Origin: Modestobacter sp. VKM Ac-2982
GTDB taxonomy: Bacteria; Actinomycetota; Actinomycetes; Mycobacteriales; Geodermatophilaceae
Length of the DNA: 64,000 nt
Direction: 5' to 3'
NCBI RefSeq assembly: GCF_026967935.1
Contig: NZ_JAPVBL010000001.1
Location: forward strand, 124,001-188,000
Made by a program: the position numbers and the translations under genes. The stretch's first letter is position 1. Every line of letters begins with the position of its first letter. The notes under the pieces are model-generated. The model ran no database searches, was not told where the DNA came from, and worked only from the letters and a program-made list of their open reading frames with translations. This document shows, one piece after another, positions 41,755-49,167 of this stretch.

Positions 41755-43583
41755 GGTGCCGCGGGGGGCACCGGCACGGTGACCCGCGGGTCCAGCTCGG
41801 CGATCCGGGCCACGTGGCTCCGCACCCGGTCCCGCTCGGTGAGGAGGGCGCGCTCGGTCTCCACCTGGTCGGTGACGTCGGCCTGGATGCCGATGTACTG
41901 GACGACGGCGCCGGACTCGTCGGTCACCGGGGTGAGCGTGCACTGGTTCCACCAGGTGCTGCCGTCGGTCCGCCGGTTGAGCAGCACCTCCCGGCACTCG
42001 GCACCGGCCGCGATCGCCGCACGGATGCGGCCCACGGCGGCGGCGTCGGTGTCCGGGTGCTGCAGGAAGCGGCAGTTGCGGCCCAGCAGCTCGGCGGCGG
42101 GCTGCCCGGCCAGCCGCTCGAACGCCGGGTTGACGTAGACCAGCGGCTGGTCGGGGAGCCGCAGGTCGACGACGGTGACGCCGGTGCCGACCGCGGCCAG
42201 CGCCCGGTGCAGGAGCGCCTCCCCCGGGTCGCCGGCCGACCGGCCGGCCAGCGGCGGGACCACGCCGGCGGGCACCGGGGGCACCGCGCCGTCCGTCGCC
42301 GACGCGGGCTGCGCGGTGCTCGGCGCGACCCGGGAGAGCAGGGCCTGGGCGGCCCGGACGACGGTGTCGCGCTCGTAGGTGAGCGCGAAGGCGAAGCGGC
42401 GCTCCAGGTCCGGCCCGTCGTCCCCCAGGTCGCGGGCCAGCAGGGCAGCGCTGAAGTGCGGGCTGAGCACCACGATGTCCCACTCGCCGCGCACCGGGTC
42501 ACCGGGCGCCAGATCCGCGCCGCGCAGGCCGGGCATCGGCTCCACCGGCAGGTCCTCACCGAGGACGGCGACGAACCCGACCCGCTCGACCAGGTCGCGG
42601 TAGCGGAGCCGGGTGGCCGGCGTGAGGTGGCGCGCCTCCTGGAACGTGGCGACGACCACGCAGGTCTCCCCCAGGCGCATGGCCTGCCGCTCCAGCTGCT
42701 TGCTGAGCTCGATCAGCAGCGCCTTGGGCGCCTCCCGGACCGGTGCGCGCGCCGGCAGGCAGGCGAAGGGGGAGACCAGCTCGCCCCGCGGGTCGGTGGA
42801 CTGGACGACGGGCAGCCGGAGCGTGCCGGGTCGCGCCCCGGGGGCCACCCCGGGCCCCGGGCGGCCGAACAGCCAGCCCTGCCCCAGGGTCGCGCCCAGC
42901 GCCCGGGCCATGGTCAGGTGCGTGCCGTTCTCGATGCCCTCGGCCAGCACCAGCGCCCCGGTCGACTCGGCGTAGGCGTTGACCGCGTTCATGATCTCGG
43001 CGATCGCCGGGCCCGGGCGCTCCTGCACCAGGCGCAGGTCGAGCTTGACGACGTCCGGGCGCAGCAGCGGCATGAACGCCAGCGACAGGGAGTCGGCGCC
43101 GACGTCGTCCAGGGCGATCGCCCAGCCGAACTCGCGCACCCGGGCGATGGTGCGCAGCAGTTCTGCGGGGCGGGCGGCGAGCGCACGCTCGGTGATCTCC
43201 AGGACCACCCGCAGGTCCGCGGGCACCGGCTCGCCGGCGTCGAACAGGGCGGCCACCGGGGTGTCGTCCAGCACCTCGGACTCGACGTTGACGAAGACGG
43301 TCGACGGGGCCAGCAGCCCGTGCGTGACCGCGCCGCGCAGGGCGGCGGCCCGGCAGGCCTGGTCGAGCTCGGTGAGGCAGCCCTCGGCGCGCGCGGCGGC
43401 GAACAGCTCGTCCGGTGCGCTCAACGGGCCCTCCGGGCCGCGGGCGAGCGCCTCGTAGGCGACCACCCGACCGCTGTCCAGCTCGACGATCGGCTGGAAG
43501 ACGCTGGTCACCGCCCGGTCCGCGATCACCGCCCGGACACCGGTCGTCCACTGTTCCCGGAACTGCTCCACGTCGTCCCCCAT
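41715..43583 (-). CDS. EAL-DICT-LOV protein: candidate blue-light-controlled c-di-GMP phosphodiesterase
   Basis: 622 residues. The N-terminal EAL domain (about 10-245) has YEALARG, EITERA, ALDDVGAD (canonical DDFGTG), VVKLD and LAEGIEN, so the metal and catalytic residues look intact. A DICT domain follows (about 255-420: LIELSKQLERQAMRLGE, VVLSPHFSAALLARDL). The C-terminal part is a LOV-type PAS (about 470-575), with LVYVNPAFERLAG, the photoactive Cys motif GRNCRFLQ (Cys 504), LLNRRTDGSTWWNQ and YIGIQADVT. FMN-binding Asn and Gln positions are kept. It would break down c-di-GMP under blue-light control. ATG 43583 is chosen; the longer frame overlaps the divergent GAF gene. Confidence 0.88.
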   Translation of the reverse strand: MGDDVEQFREQWTTGVRAVIADRAVTSVFQPIVELDSGRVVAYEALARGPEGPLSAPDELFAAARAEGCLTELDQACRAAALRGAVTHGLLAPSTVFVNVESEVLDDTPVAALFDAGEPVPADLRVVLEITERALAARPAELLRTIARVREFGWAIALDDVGADSLSLAFMPLLRPDVVKLDLRLVQERPGPAIAEIMNAVNAYAESTGALVLAEGIENGTHLTMARALGATLGQGWLFGRPGPGVAPGARPGTLRLPVVQSTDPRGELVSPFACLPARAPVREAPKALLIELSKQLERQAMRLGETCVVVATFQEARHLTPATRLRYRDLVERVGFVAVLGEDLPVEPMPGLRGADLAPGDPVRGEWDIVVLSPHFSAALLARDLGDDGPDLERRFAFALTYERDTVVRAAQALLSRVAPSTAQPASATDGAVPPVPAGVVPPLAGRSAGDPGEALLHRALAAVGTGVTVVDLRLPDQPLVYVNPAFERLAGQPAAELLGRNCRFLQHPDTDAAAVGRIRAAIAAGAECREVLLNRRTDGSTWWNQCTLTPVTDESGAVVQYIGIQADVTDQVETERALLTERDRVRSHVARIAELDPRVTVPVPPAAPHASTDSPGARRV

Positions 43584-43689
43584 CGGAGCCGGGCACCGAC
43601 CTCTGGAGTCTGACAGCATCGTCGTGCTCCCGAGCGGTGAGCACCCCGGTGGCCGTCGCCGGGCAGGCTGCAGACGAACAGGGGGCACG

Positions 43690-44808
43690 GTGACCGCTGC
43701 GTACGAACTGCCGACCTGGTCCGTCCTGCCGGCCCGGCCCGACGCCGCCTTCGACCGGCTCGCCCGGTCGGTGGCCGAGGAGCTGAGCGCCCCCCGGGCA
43801 CTGGTCGTCCTGGTCTCCAAGGCCGGTCAGGTCTTCCCCGGCGCCTTCGGGCTGCCCGAGCCGTGGGCCAGCCGCCGCTCGATGCCGCTGAGCCACTCGA
43901 TCAGCAAGCGGGTGGCCACCAGCGGCAGCCCGCTGGCGCTGCGCGACGCCCGGGAGCACCCCGAGTTCGCCACCGGCCCCTCGGTCCAGGAGCTCGATGC
44001 CGTCGCCTACGCCGGGACGCCGCTGTGGGGGGTGCACGGGCAGCCCATCGGCGTGCTGTGCGCCATCGACACCCGCCCCCGGGACTGGACCGGCGACGAG
44101 CTGGCCACGCTGCACCGGATGGCCGACGAGAGCTCGCGGCAGCTCCGGTTCCGGGCGATCGAGCTGGCCGAGCAGGAGGCACACGCGGTCGCCGTCCGGG
44201 ACGACAGCGCTGCCCAGAGCGCTGCGGAGGCGGCGCGGGCCGCGTTCGTGCTGGCCGAGGCGGACGCCGACCGCGCCCGTGTGGTCGCCCGGCTCAGCAC
44301 CGCCCTGCTGTCGGCGGAGACGCTCCCCGACCTGCTGCACACGGTGGACCGGCTGGTCCGGTCCCCGCTGGGCGCCACCACCGTGCTGCTCGGGGTGGCC
44401 GAGGTGGGGTGTCCGGAACTGCAGGTCTGGTCGGCGACGGCCGGCTCGCGGAGCGGTCCCGTCGCACGCCTCGGGGTCGACGACGCCCACCCGCTGGCGG
44501 CGGCGATGCGGGAACGGCAACTGGTGGCGATCGCCACCCCGGGGGAGGTCCGAGCCCTCCCGGGGCTGCGGGAGCTGCCCGGTGCAGGTCCGGTGCTCGC
44601 CGTCCACCTGCCGCTCGGTCAGCACCACTCCGATGCCGCACTGCTGGTCAGCTGGCGGCAGCCCCGGCAGCTGGACGCGCCGGTGCGGGCCGTCGTCACC
44701 GACCTGGCCCGGCCGGTCGGCCACGCCCTGGACCGGGTGCTGCTGCGCGAGCAGCGACTGCAGTTGGCGGAGCTGCCGCTCGGGCCGTCCGGGCCCGACC
44801 GACGCTGA
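43690..44808 (+). CDS. Tandem GAF-domain protein
   Basis: 372 residues. First GAF about 15-165 (VLVSKAGQVFPGAFGLPEPW, PLSHSISKRVATSGSPLALRD, YAGTPLWGVHGQPIGVLCAID), a helical linker rich in Ala and Glu, and a second GAF about 200-350. It ends LLREQRLQLAELPLGPSGPD, resembling the linker that leads into SpoIIE phosphatases, but no phosphatase follows. It may be a truncated descendant of such a sensor, or a stand-alone regulator. GTG 43690. Divergent from the EAL-LOV gene, with which it may work. Confidence 0.78.
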   Translation: MTAAYELPTWSVLPARPDAAFDRLARSVAEELSAPRALVVLVSKAGQVFPGAFGLPEPWASRRSMPLSHSISKRVATSGSPLALRDAREHPEFATGPSVQELDAVAYAGTPLWGVHGQPIGVLCAIDTRPRDWTGDELATLHRMADESSRQLRFRAIELAEQEAHAVAVRDDSAAQSAAEAARAAFVLAEADADRARVVARLSTALLSAETLPDLLHTVDRLVRSPLGATTVLLGVAEVGCPELQVWSATAGSRSGPVARLGVDDAHPLAAAMRERQLVAIATPGEVRALPGLRELPGAGPVLAVHLPLGQHHSDAALLVSWRQPRQLDAPVRAVVTDLARPVGHALDRVLLREQRLQLAELPLGPSGPDRR

Positions 44809-44831
44809 TCCTGGGTCCGCCGGGCTCAGCG
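44803..44831. terminator. Weak hairpin with both stop codons (GAF gene and gntR)
   Basis: CGCTGA (44803-44808) can pair with TCAGCG (44826-44831) across a 17-base loop. It is another convergent pair whose two TGA stops form the stem, but it is short. Confidence 0.3.
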
Positions 44832-45566
44832 ACCGCCGACGGAGACCTCGAACTCGACCTGGCTGACGTCGGGGCGCAGCCGGCTGAACGAGTGCACCAG
44901 CGGGTGACCGGACGTGTCCCGGACGGTGGTGCGCACCACCAGCAGCGGGGAGCCCGCGGTCACCGCCAGCACGTCGGCCTCGTCGGCGGCCGCCGTCCCG
45001 ACGTCGACGACGAGCCGGGCGTGCGCCAGGTCGGCGGAGTACTCCCGGCGCAGGAACTCGTAGAGCGAGCCGTGGCTGAAGTCCTCGGTGGCCGCCTTGG
45101 GGTAGCGGGCAGCGGGCAGGAAGCTGCGGACGACGTGGTTGGGCAGCCCGTCGACGCTGCGCAGCCGGACCAGCTCGATGACGTCGTCGGCGGTGGCGAC
45201 CGCCAGTTCGACGGCGATCGGCGGGGCGGCCGGGACGACCCGCTGGGTCAGCACCGAGGTGCCCACCTGGGCGCCCTGCTCGGTCATCACCGAGTGGAAG
45301 CCGGCGATCCGGTGCACGAAGCTCTCGCGGTACTCGTGCCGGATCCCCGGCCGGCTGACGAACGTGCCCCGGCCCTGCTCGCGGATCAGGTGCCCGTCGG
45401 CGACCAGTCCGTCGACCGCCCGGCGCAGCGTGATCCGGCTGACGCCGTACTCGGCGCACAGCACCGGCTCGGGAGGGAGGAGGGTGTGCTCAGGCAGCGC
45501 GGAGGCGCGTCGCCGCAACGCCTCGCGCACGGCGAGGTACTTGGGCCCCGCCTCCGAACTCGCCAC
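44826..45566 (-). CDS. GntR/HutC-family transcriptional regulator
   Basis: 246 residues. The winged helix-turn-helix (about 8-75) has LLPPEPVLCAEYGVSRITLRRAVDGLVADGHL and GRGTFVSRP. A UTRA ligand domain (about 95-240) ends PLVHSFSRLRPDVSQVEFEV. HutC/UTRA members bind sugar phosphates or related effectors. GTG 45566 lies seven bases after a TACCTT -10 element, so the mRNA is probably leaderless. It is divergent from pfkA, and the palindrome between them contains GTCTAGAC, the core of DasR-type operators, so it likely represses itself and pfkA. Confidence 0.9.
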   Translation of the reverse strand: MASSEAGPKYLAVREALRRRASALPEHTLLPPEPVLCAEYGVSRITLRRAVDGLVADGHLIREQGRGTFVSRPGIRHEYRESFVHRIAGFHSVMTEQGAQVGTSVLTQRVVPAAPPIAVELAVATADDVIELVRLRSVDGLPNHVVRSFLPAARYPKAATEDFSHGSLYEFLRREYSADLAHARLVVDVGTAAADEADVLAVTAGSPLLVVRTTVRDTSGHPLVHSFSRLRPDVSQVEFEVSVGGR

Positions 45567-45573
45567 GCCCAGA

Positions 45574-45579
45574 AAGGTA
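45574..45579 (-). promoter_or_regulatory. -10 element of the leaderless gntR transcript
   Basis: TACCTT on the minus strand, seven bases before GTG 45566. The transcript would start at the start codon. The operator palindrome lies about 12 bases upstream of it. Confidence 0.5.
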
Positions 45580-45590
45580 CTGCACCATGA

Positions 45591-45604
45591 GACGTCTAGA
45601 CGTC
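45591..45604. promoter_or_regulatory. GntR-family operator palindrome
   Basis: Perfect 14-bp palindrome GACGTCTAGACGTC with core GTCTAGAC, as in DasR/NagR (HutC-type) operators. It sits between the -35 region and the -10 (TACGGT, 45611-45616) of pfkA and just upstream of the gntR -10, so one bound dimer could block both. Confidence 0.72.
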
Positions 45605-45610
45605 ATGACG

Positions 45611-45616
45611 TACGGT
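45611..45616 (+). promoter_or_regulatory. pfkA -10 element
   Basis: TACGGT, with TGAGAC 17 bases upstream (45588-45593) as a weak -35. The transcript would start near 45623, about 30 bases before pfkA. Confidence 0.45.
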
Positions 45617-45651
45617 TCACCCGCCCGACCCCCTCGTCCGGAGGAGAGCAC

Positions 45652-46680
45652 GTGCGCATCGGAGTCCTGACCGGCGGCGGAGACTGCCCCGGTCTCAACG
45701 CCGTCCTACGAGCGGTGGTCCGCACCGCGGAGAAGCAGTACGGCAGCGACGTGGTCGGCTTCCGCAACGGCTGGCGCGGCCTGCTCGACGACGACGCGAT
45801 GCCGCTGGACCGGCCCATGGTCCACAACCTGCTGACCCGCGGCGGCACGATCCTCGGCTCGGCCCGGGTGGCGCCGGAGAAGCTGCACGCCGGGCTGGGC
45901 CGGATGCGCGAGGTGCTCGACGCCCACGGGGTCGACGTGCTGGTGCCCATCGGCGGCGAGGGCACGCTCACCGCCGCGGCGTGGCTGTCCTCGGAGGGCG
46001 TGCCGGTGGTCGGCGTCCCGAAGACGATCGACAACGACATCGACGGCACCGACCTCACCTTCGGCTTCGACACCGCGGTGAGCATCGCCACCGAGATGAT
46101 CGACCGGCTGCACACCACCGCCGAGTCCCACCAGCGCGTGCTGCTGGTCGAGGTGATGGGTCGACACGCCGGCTGGATCGCGCTGAACTCCGGGATGGCC
46201 GCGGGCGCGCACCTGGTGATCACCCCCGAGCAGCCCTTCGACATCGAGGAGGTCTGCGAGATGGTCACCGCCCGGTTCGAGCGGGGCCACCGGCACGTCA
46301 TCGGGGTGATCAGCGAGGGCGCCACCCCGAAGCCGGGCACCATGCCGCTGCGCGACGGCGGGCTCGACGAGTTCGGGCACCGGCGGTTCACCGGGGTGGC
46401 CCAGCAGCTGGGCGAGGAGCTCGAGCGGCGCACCGGCAAGGAGGTGCGGACGACGGTGCTCGGCCACGTGCAGCGCGGCGGCACCCCGACCTCGTTCGAC
46501 CGGGTGCTGGCCACCCGCTTCGGGCTGCACGCCACGATCGCCGCCCACGAGGGGCACGTGGGGCAGATGGTCGCGTTGCAGGGCACCGAGATCGGGCTGG
46601 TCCCGCTGGCCGACGCCGTGGCGCGGCTGAAGACCGTGCCCCCGTCGCGCCTGGGTGAGACCACCGCCTTCACCGGGTAG
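45652..46680 (+). CDS. pfkA: 6-phosphofructokinase (group III, probably ATP-dependent)
   Basis: 342 residues. It phosphorylates fructose 6-phosphate in glycolysis. Motifs: GVLTGGGDCPGLNAVLRAVV, PIGGEGTLTAA, PKTIDNDIDGTDLTFGFDTA, EVMGRHAGWIAL and LGHVQRGGTPTSFDR. The Gly in GGEGT points to ATP rather than pyrophosphate as donor, while PKTIDND is the group III form. GTG 45652 has GGAGGAG six bases upstream. It is controlled from a promoter with an embedded GntR-type operator. Its TAG stop lies five bases from the convergent next gene. Confidence 0.93.
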   Translation: MRIGVLTGGGDCPGLNAVLRAVVRTAEKQYGSDVVGFRNGWRGLLDDDAMPLDRPMVHNLLTRGGTILGSARVAPEKLHAGLGRMREVLDAHGVDVLVPIGGEGTLTAAAWLSSEGVPVVGVPKTIDNDIDGTDLTFGFDTAVSIATEMIDRLHTTAESHQRVLLVEVMGRHAGWIALNSGMAAGAHLVITPEQPFDIEEVCEMVTARFERGHRHVIGVISEGATPKPGTMPLRDGGLDEFGHRRFTGVAQQLGEELERRTGKEVRTTVLGHVQRGGTPTSFDRVLATRFGLHATIAAHEGHVGQMVALQGTEIGLVPLADAVARLKTVPPSRLGETTAFTG

Positions 46681-46685
46681 CGGCC

Positions 46686-47594
46686 TCACCACTCCCAGCG
46701 GTAGCCGAGCACGCACCGGCCGGGCGGCACCAGCTCGAACGACGCCTGACCGTCGACCAGCTCGACCGGCTCGGCCTCCTCGGCCGTCTCGGACTCCACC
46801 GAGGCCCAGCGGCCGCGCAGCAGCTCCCGGGGCCGGGCCGCCGGATCGAAGTGCACGGTGATCGCCAGGTGGCGGACCGAGGCGGAGACCCCGCGCCGGA
46901 ACTCCGGCGCCGGGGGCTCGGGGTAGGCGAACACCGTCTGGTACTCCAGGTGCGTCGTCTGCCCGGGCAGCAGCGGCCGGGACAGCAGCACCTCGACCAC
47001 GTGGATCGGGGTGCCCCGCACCCGGAACGCCCGGACCGGGTCGCCGCCCTGCAGGACCGACACCGCGGCGTGCGCGGTGTCGAAGGCGTACGTGTACCGA
47101 TCGGTCGGCTCGACGGCCTCCAGCAGCTGCCGGGTGTGGTGCAGCCGGGGGCTCCGGTCGGGCCCCACGTGGTGCTCCTCGGCCAGCTGCAGGGTGCGCC
47201 ACGGCCGCGGCGGCATCGGGCCCTCGGCACCCAGTGCGCTGGCGACGACCAGCTGCCGGGCGGTGCTCCGCCCGCTGCGCAGGCTCCGCAGCTCGTCGGC
47301 GTGCTCGTCGGTCAGCTCGAAGGCCCGGATGAAGAGCTCGAGGGTCGCGTCGGAGATCCGGTCCCCGTTCAGTGCGCGGCCGACGCGGTTCTCCAGACTC
47401 CGTGACCGGTGGCCGTCGTCGACCTCACCGGCGTCGAACAGGTGCTCGGCCAGGACCGCGGCCACCGCGGCCCGGGACAGCTCACCGCGCCGCACCACGC
47501 TGTGCACCTGCCAGCGCCGCCGGTACCGCGGCTCACCCAGCAGCTCGGCCAGCCGCCGGGCCGCCAGCCGCAGGCCCCACGCAGGGTCCACCAC
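46686..47594 (-). CDS. Hypothetical protein with XRE-like helical N-terminus
   Basis: 302 residues from GTG 47594. Helical N-terminus: LAARRLAELLGEPRYRRRWQ, then NRVGRALNGDRISDATLELFIRAFELTDEHADEL, which resembles the recognition part of Cro/CI-type domains in actinobacterial regulators. The C-terminal 150 residues are beta-rich (TYAFDTAHAAVSVLQGGDPV, THLEYQTVFAYPEPP) and unknown. DNA binding is a guess. The start is uncertain (a frame runs to 47762). The gene converges tightly on pfkA. Confidence 0.6.
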   Translation of the reverse strand: MVDPAWGLRLAARRLAELLGEPRYRRRWQVHSVVRRGELSRAAVAAVLAEHLFDAGEVDDGHRSRSLENRVGRALNGDRISDATLELFIRAFELTDEHADELRSLRSGRSTARQLVVASALGAEGPMPPRPWRTLQLAEEHHVGPDRSPRLHHTRQLLEAVEPTDRYTYAFDTAHAAVSVLQGGDPVRAFRVRGTPIHVVEVLLSRPLLPGQTTHLEYQTVFAYPEPPAPEFRRGVSASVRHLAITVHFDPAARPRELLRGRWASVESETAEEAEPVELVDGQASFELVPPGRCVLGYRWEW

Positions 47595-47795
47595 CGCCCC
47601 ACCCCCGTCGCGCCCCCGGTCGTCCGCGCGGGTGGCACCCACGGCGGACACGTCACGGCCACGTCCGTTGTGTACCAACGCGGAGCGGCGGCCGCGAGGC
47701 GCGGGGGGACTCACGGCCGCCGCCGACCGGCTCGTCTGCACGCGCCGGTCGGGTCCACACACCGCCCTGTCCCCGCGGGTGGGGACCGGCGGAGG

Positions 47796-49130
47796 TCACC
47801 GCGGCGGCGCGGTGGGAGTGCCCGGCTGCAGCTCGATCACGGTGACCTCCGGGCGGGCGCCCACGCGCATCGGCGGCCCCCAGTAGCCGGCTCCGGAGGA
47901 GACGTACAGCTGGGTGTCCCCCTGCTGTGACCAGCCCTCGACCACCGGCTGGTCCAGCAGGACGGCGTAGTCGAAGGGCCACAGCTGACCGCCGTGGGTG
48001 TGCCCGGACAGCTGCAGGTCCACCCCCGCGGCCCGCGCCTGCTCCACCTGCACCGGCTGGTGCGCCATCAGGACCACGGGAACGGCGTCGTCCCGGCCGT
48101 CCAGGGCGGCGTCCAGGTCGGCACCGTGCCCGGGCAGCCCGGAGGCGGCTGCCGTCCGGTCGTCGATGCCGGCGAGGTCCAGCGTCGCGCCGCCGCGGCC
48201 GATCGAGACCCGCTCGTTGCGGAGCACGTCGACCCCGAGCGTGGACAGGTGCCGCAGCCACTCCCCGGTGTCGACGAAGTACTCGTGGTTCCCGGTCACG
48301 AAGTACACGCCCTGGTCGCTGACCAGATCGGCCAGCGGGGCGGCGTCCTCGCGCAGCTCGCTCACCTCGCCGTCGACCAGGTCACCGACGATCGCCACCA
48401 CGTCGGGGCGCTGGGCGTTGACCGTCTCCACGAGCCGCTCGAAGCGCCGCCCGCCGTAGGTCGAGGACAGGTGCCCGTCGGAGAAGGTCACGATCCGCAG
48501 CCCGGCCAGCGCAGGGTCCAGCCGCGGGATCCGGATCGGCACGCGGCGGACGACCGGGGCCGAGTTGGCCAGGACGACGCCGGTGCCCGCCGTCCCGACC
48601 GCGACCGCACCCGCCCCGACGGCCAGCGTGCGGGCCAGGAACAGCCGGCGGGACGGGTCGACGACACCGCGGTCCGCGCGGACCGCACCGCCCTTCGGTG
48701 CCGGGCCCGGAACGGGAGGAGCCGCGTCGGTCCGGCGTGCCCCGTCCGGCACCAGCACCGTGCTCGGTGCGGACTCGACCTCACCCGGCTCCCGCGCGGA
48801 CACGGCATCCGTTCGGCGACGACGCTGCACCAGCCGGGCGAGCAGGCGGATCGGCTCGGTCGCCAGCGTGGCGAGGAACAGGTAGAAGGCCAGGCCCAGC
48901 CAGGTGTAGCCGACCCAGTCCAGCACCGAGCCACCGACCGGCAGCCGGCCGCGCAGCAGCACCACGAGCACCGGCAGCACGGCGAGCACCACCAGGAGCA
49001 CCGTGAGCCGGCGCCGGACGGGCCCCGGCCGGGTGGTGCTGCGCACCAGCCGCCACCAGAGGTAGCCGTGCAGCAGGGACACGGCGAGCAGCACGGTCAG
49101 GCCGAAGCCGAGCAGGCCGATCAGGGACAC
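47796..49130 (-). CDS. Membrane-anchored metallophosphoesterase
   Basis: 444 residues. Three N-terminal membrane helices (about 1-105) are followed by a linker, then a twin-arginine-like or transmembrane segment (RRLFLARTLAVGAGAVAVG, about 170-190). The phosphoesterase domain (about 205-435) has FSDGHLS (D-x-H), GDLVDGE, TGNHEY, MAHQP and SGHTHGGQLWPF. Such YkuE/YaeI-like enzymes use two metals to cleave phosphodiesters, for example UDP-diacylglucosamine or phospholipids; the substrate is open. The catalytic domain would face outside. ATG 49130. Confidence 0.87.
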   Translation of the reverse strand: MSLIGLLGFGLTVLLAVSLLHGYLWWRLVRSTTRPGPVRRRLTVLLVVLAVLPVLVVLLRGRLPVGGSVLDWVGYTWLGLAFYLFLATLATEPIRLLARLVQRRRRTDAVSAREPGEVESAPSTVLVPDGARRTDAAPPVPGPAPKGGAVRADRGVVDPSRRLFLARTLAVGAGAVAVGTAGTGVVLANSAPVVRRVPIRIPRLDPALAGLRIVTFSDGHLSSTYGGRRFERLVETVNAQRPDVVAIVGDLVDGEVSELREDAAPLADLVSDQGVYFVTGNHEYFVDTGEWLRHLSTLGVDVLRNERVSIGRGGATLDLAGIDDRTAAASGLPGHGADLDAALDGRDDAVPVVLMAHQPVQVEQARAAGVDLQLSGHTHGGQLWPFDYAVLLDQPVVEGWSQQGDTQLYVSSGAGYWGPPMRVGARPEVTVIELQPGTPTAPPR

Positions 49131-49167
49131 CGGCGCGCTCCTGGGGGTCGGGGTGGTGCCCCCGACG

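Noticed and set aside
43584-43820. N-terminal extension of the EAL-LOV protein to GTG/ATG 43820
   Set aside because: Ser/Arg/Ala-rich leader overlapping the divergent GAF gene; ATG 43583 precedes the EAL fold directly.
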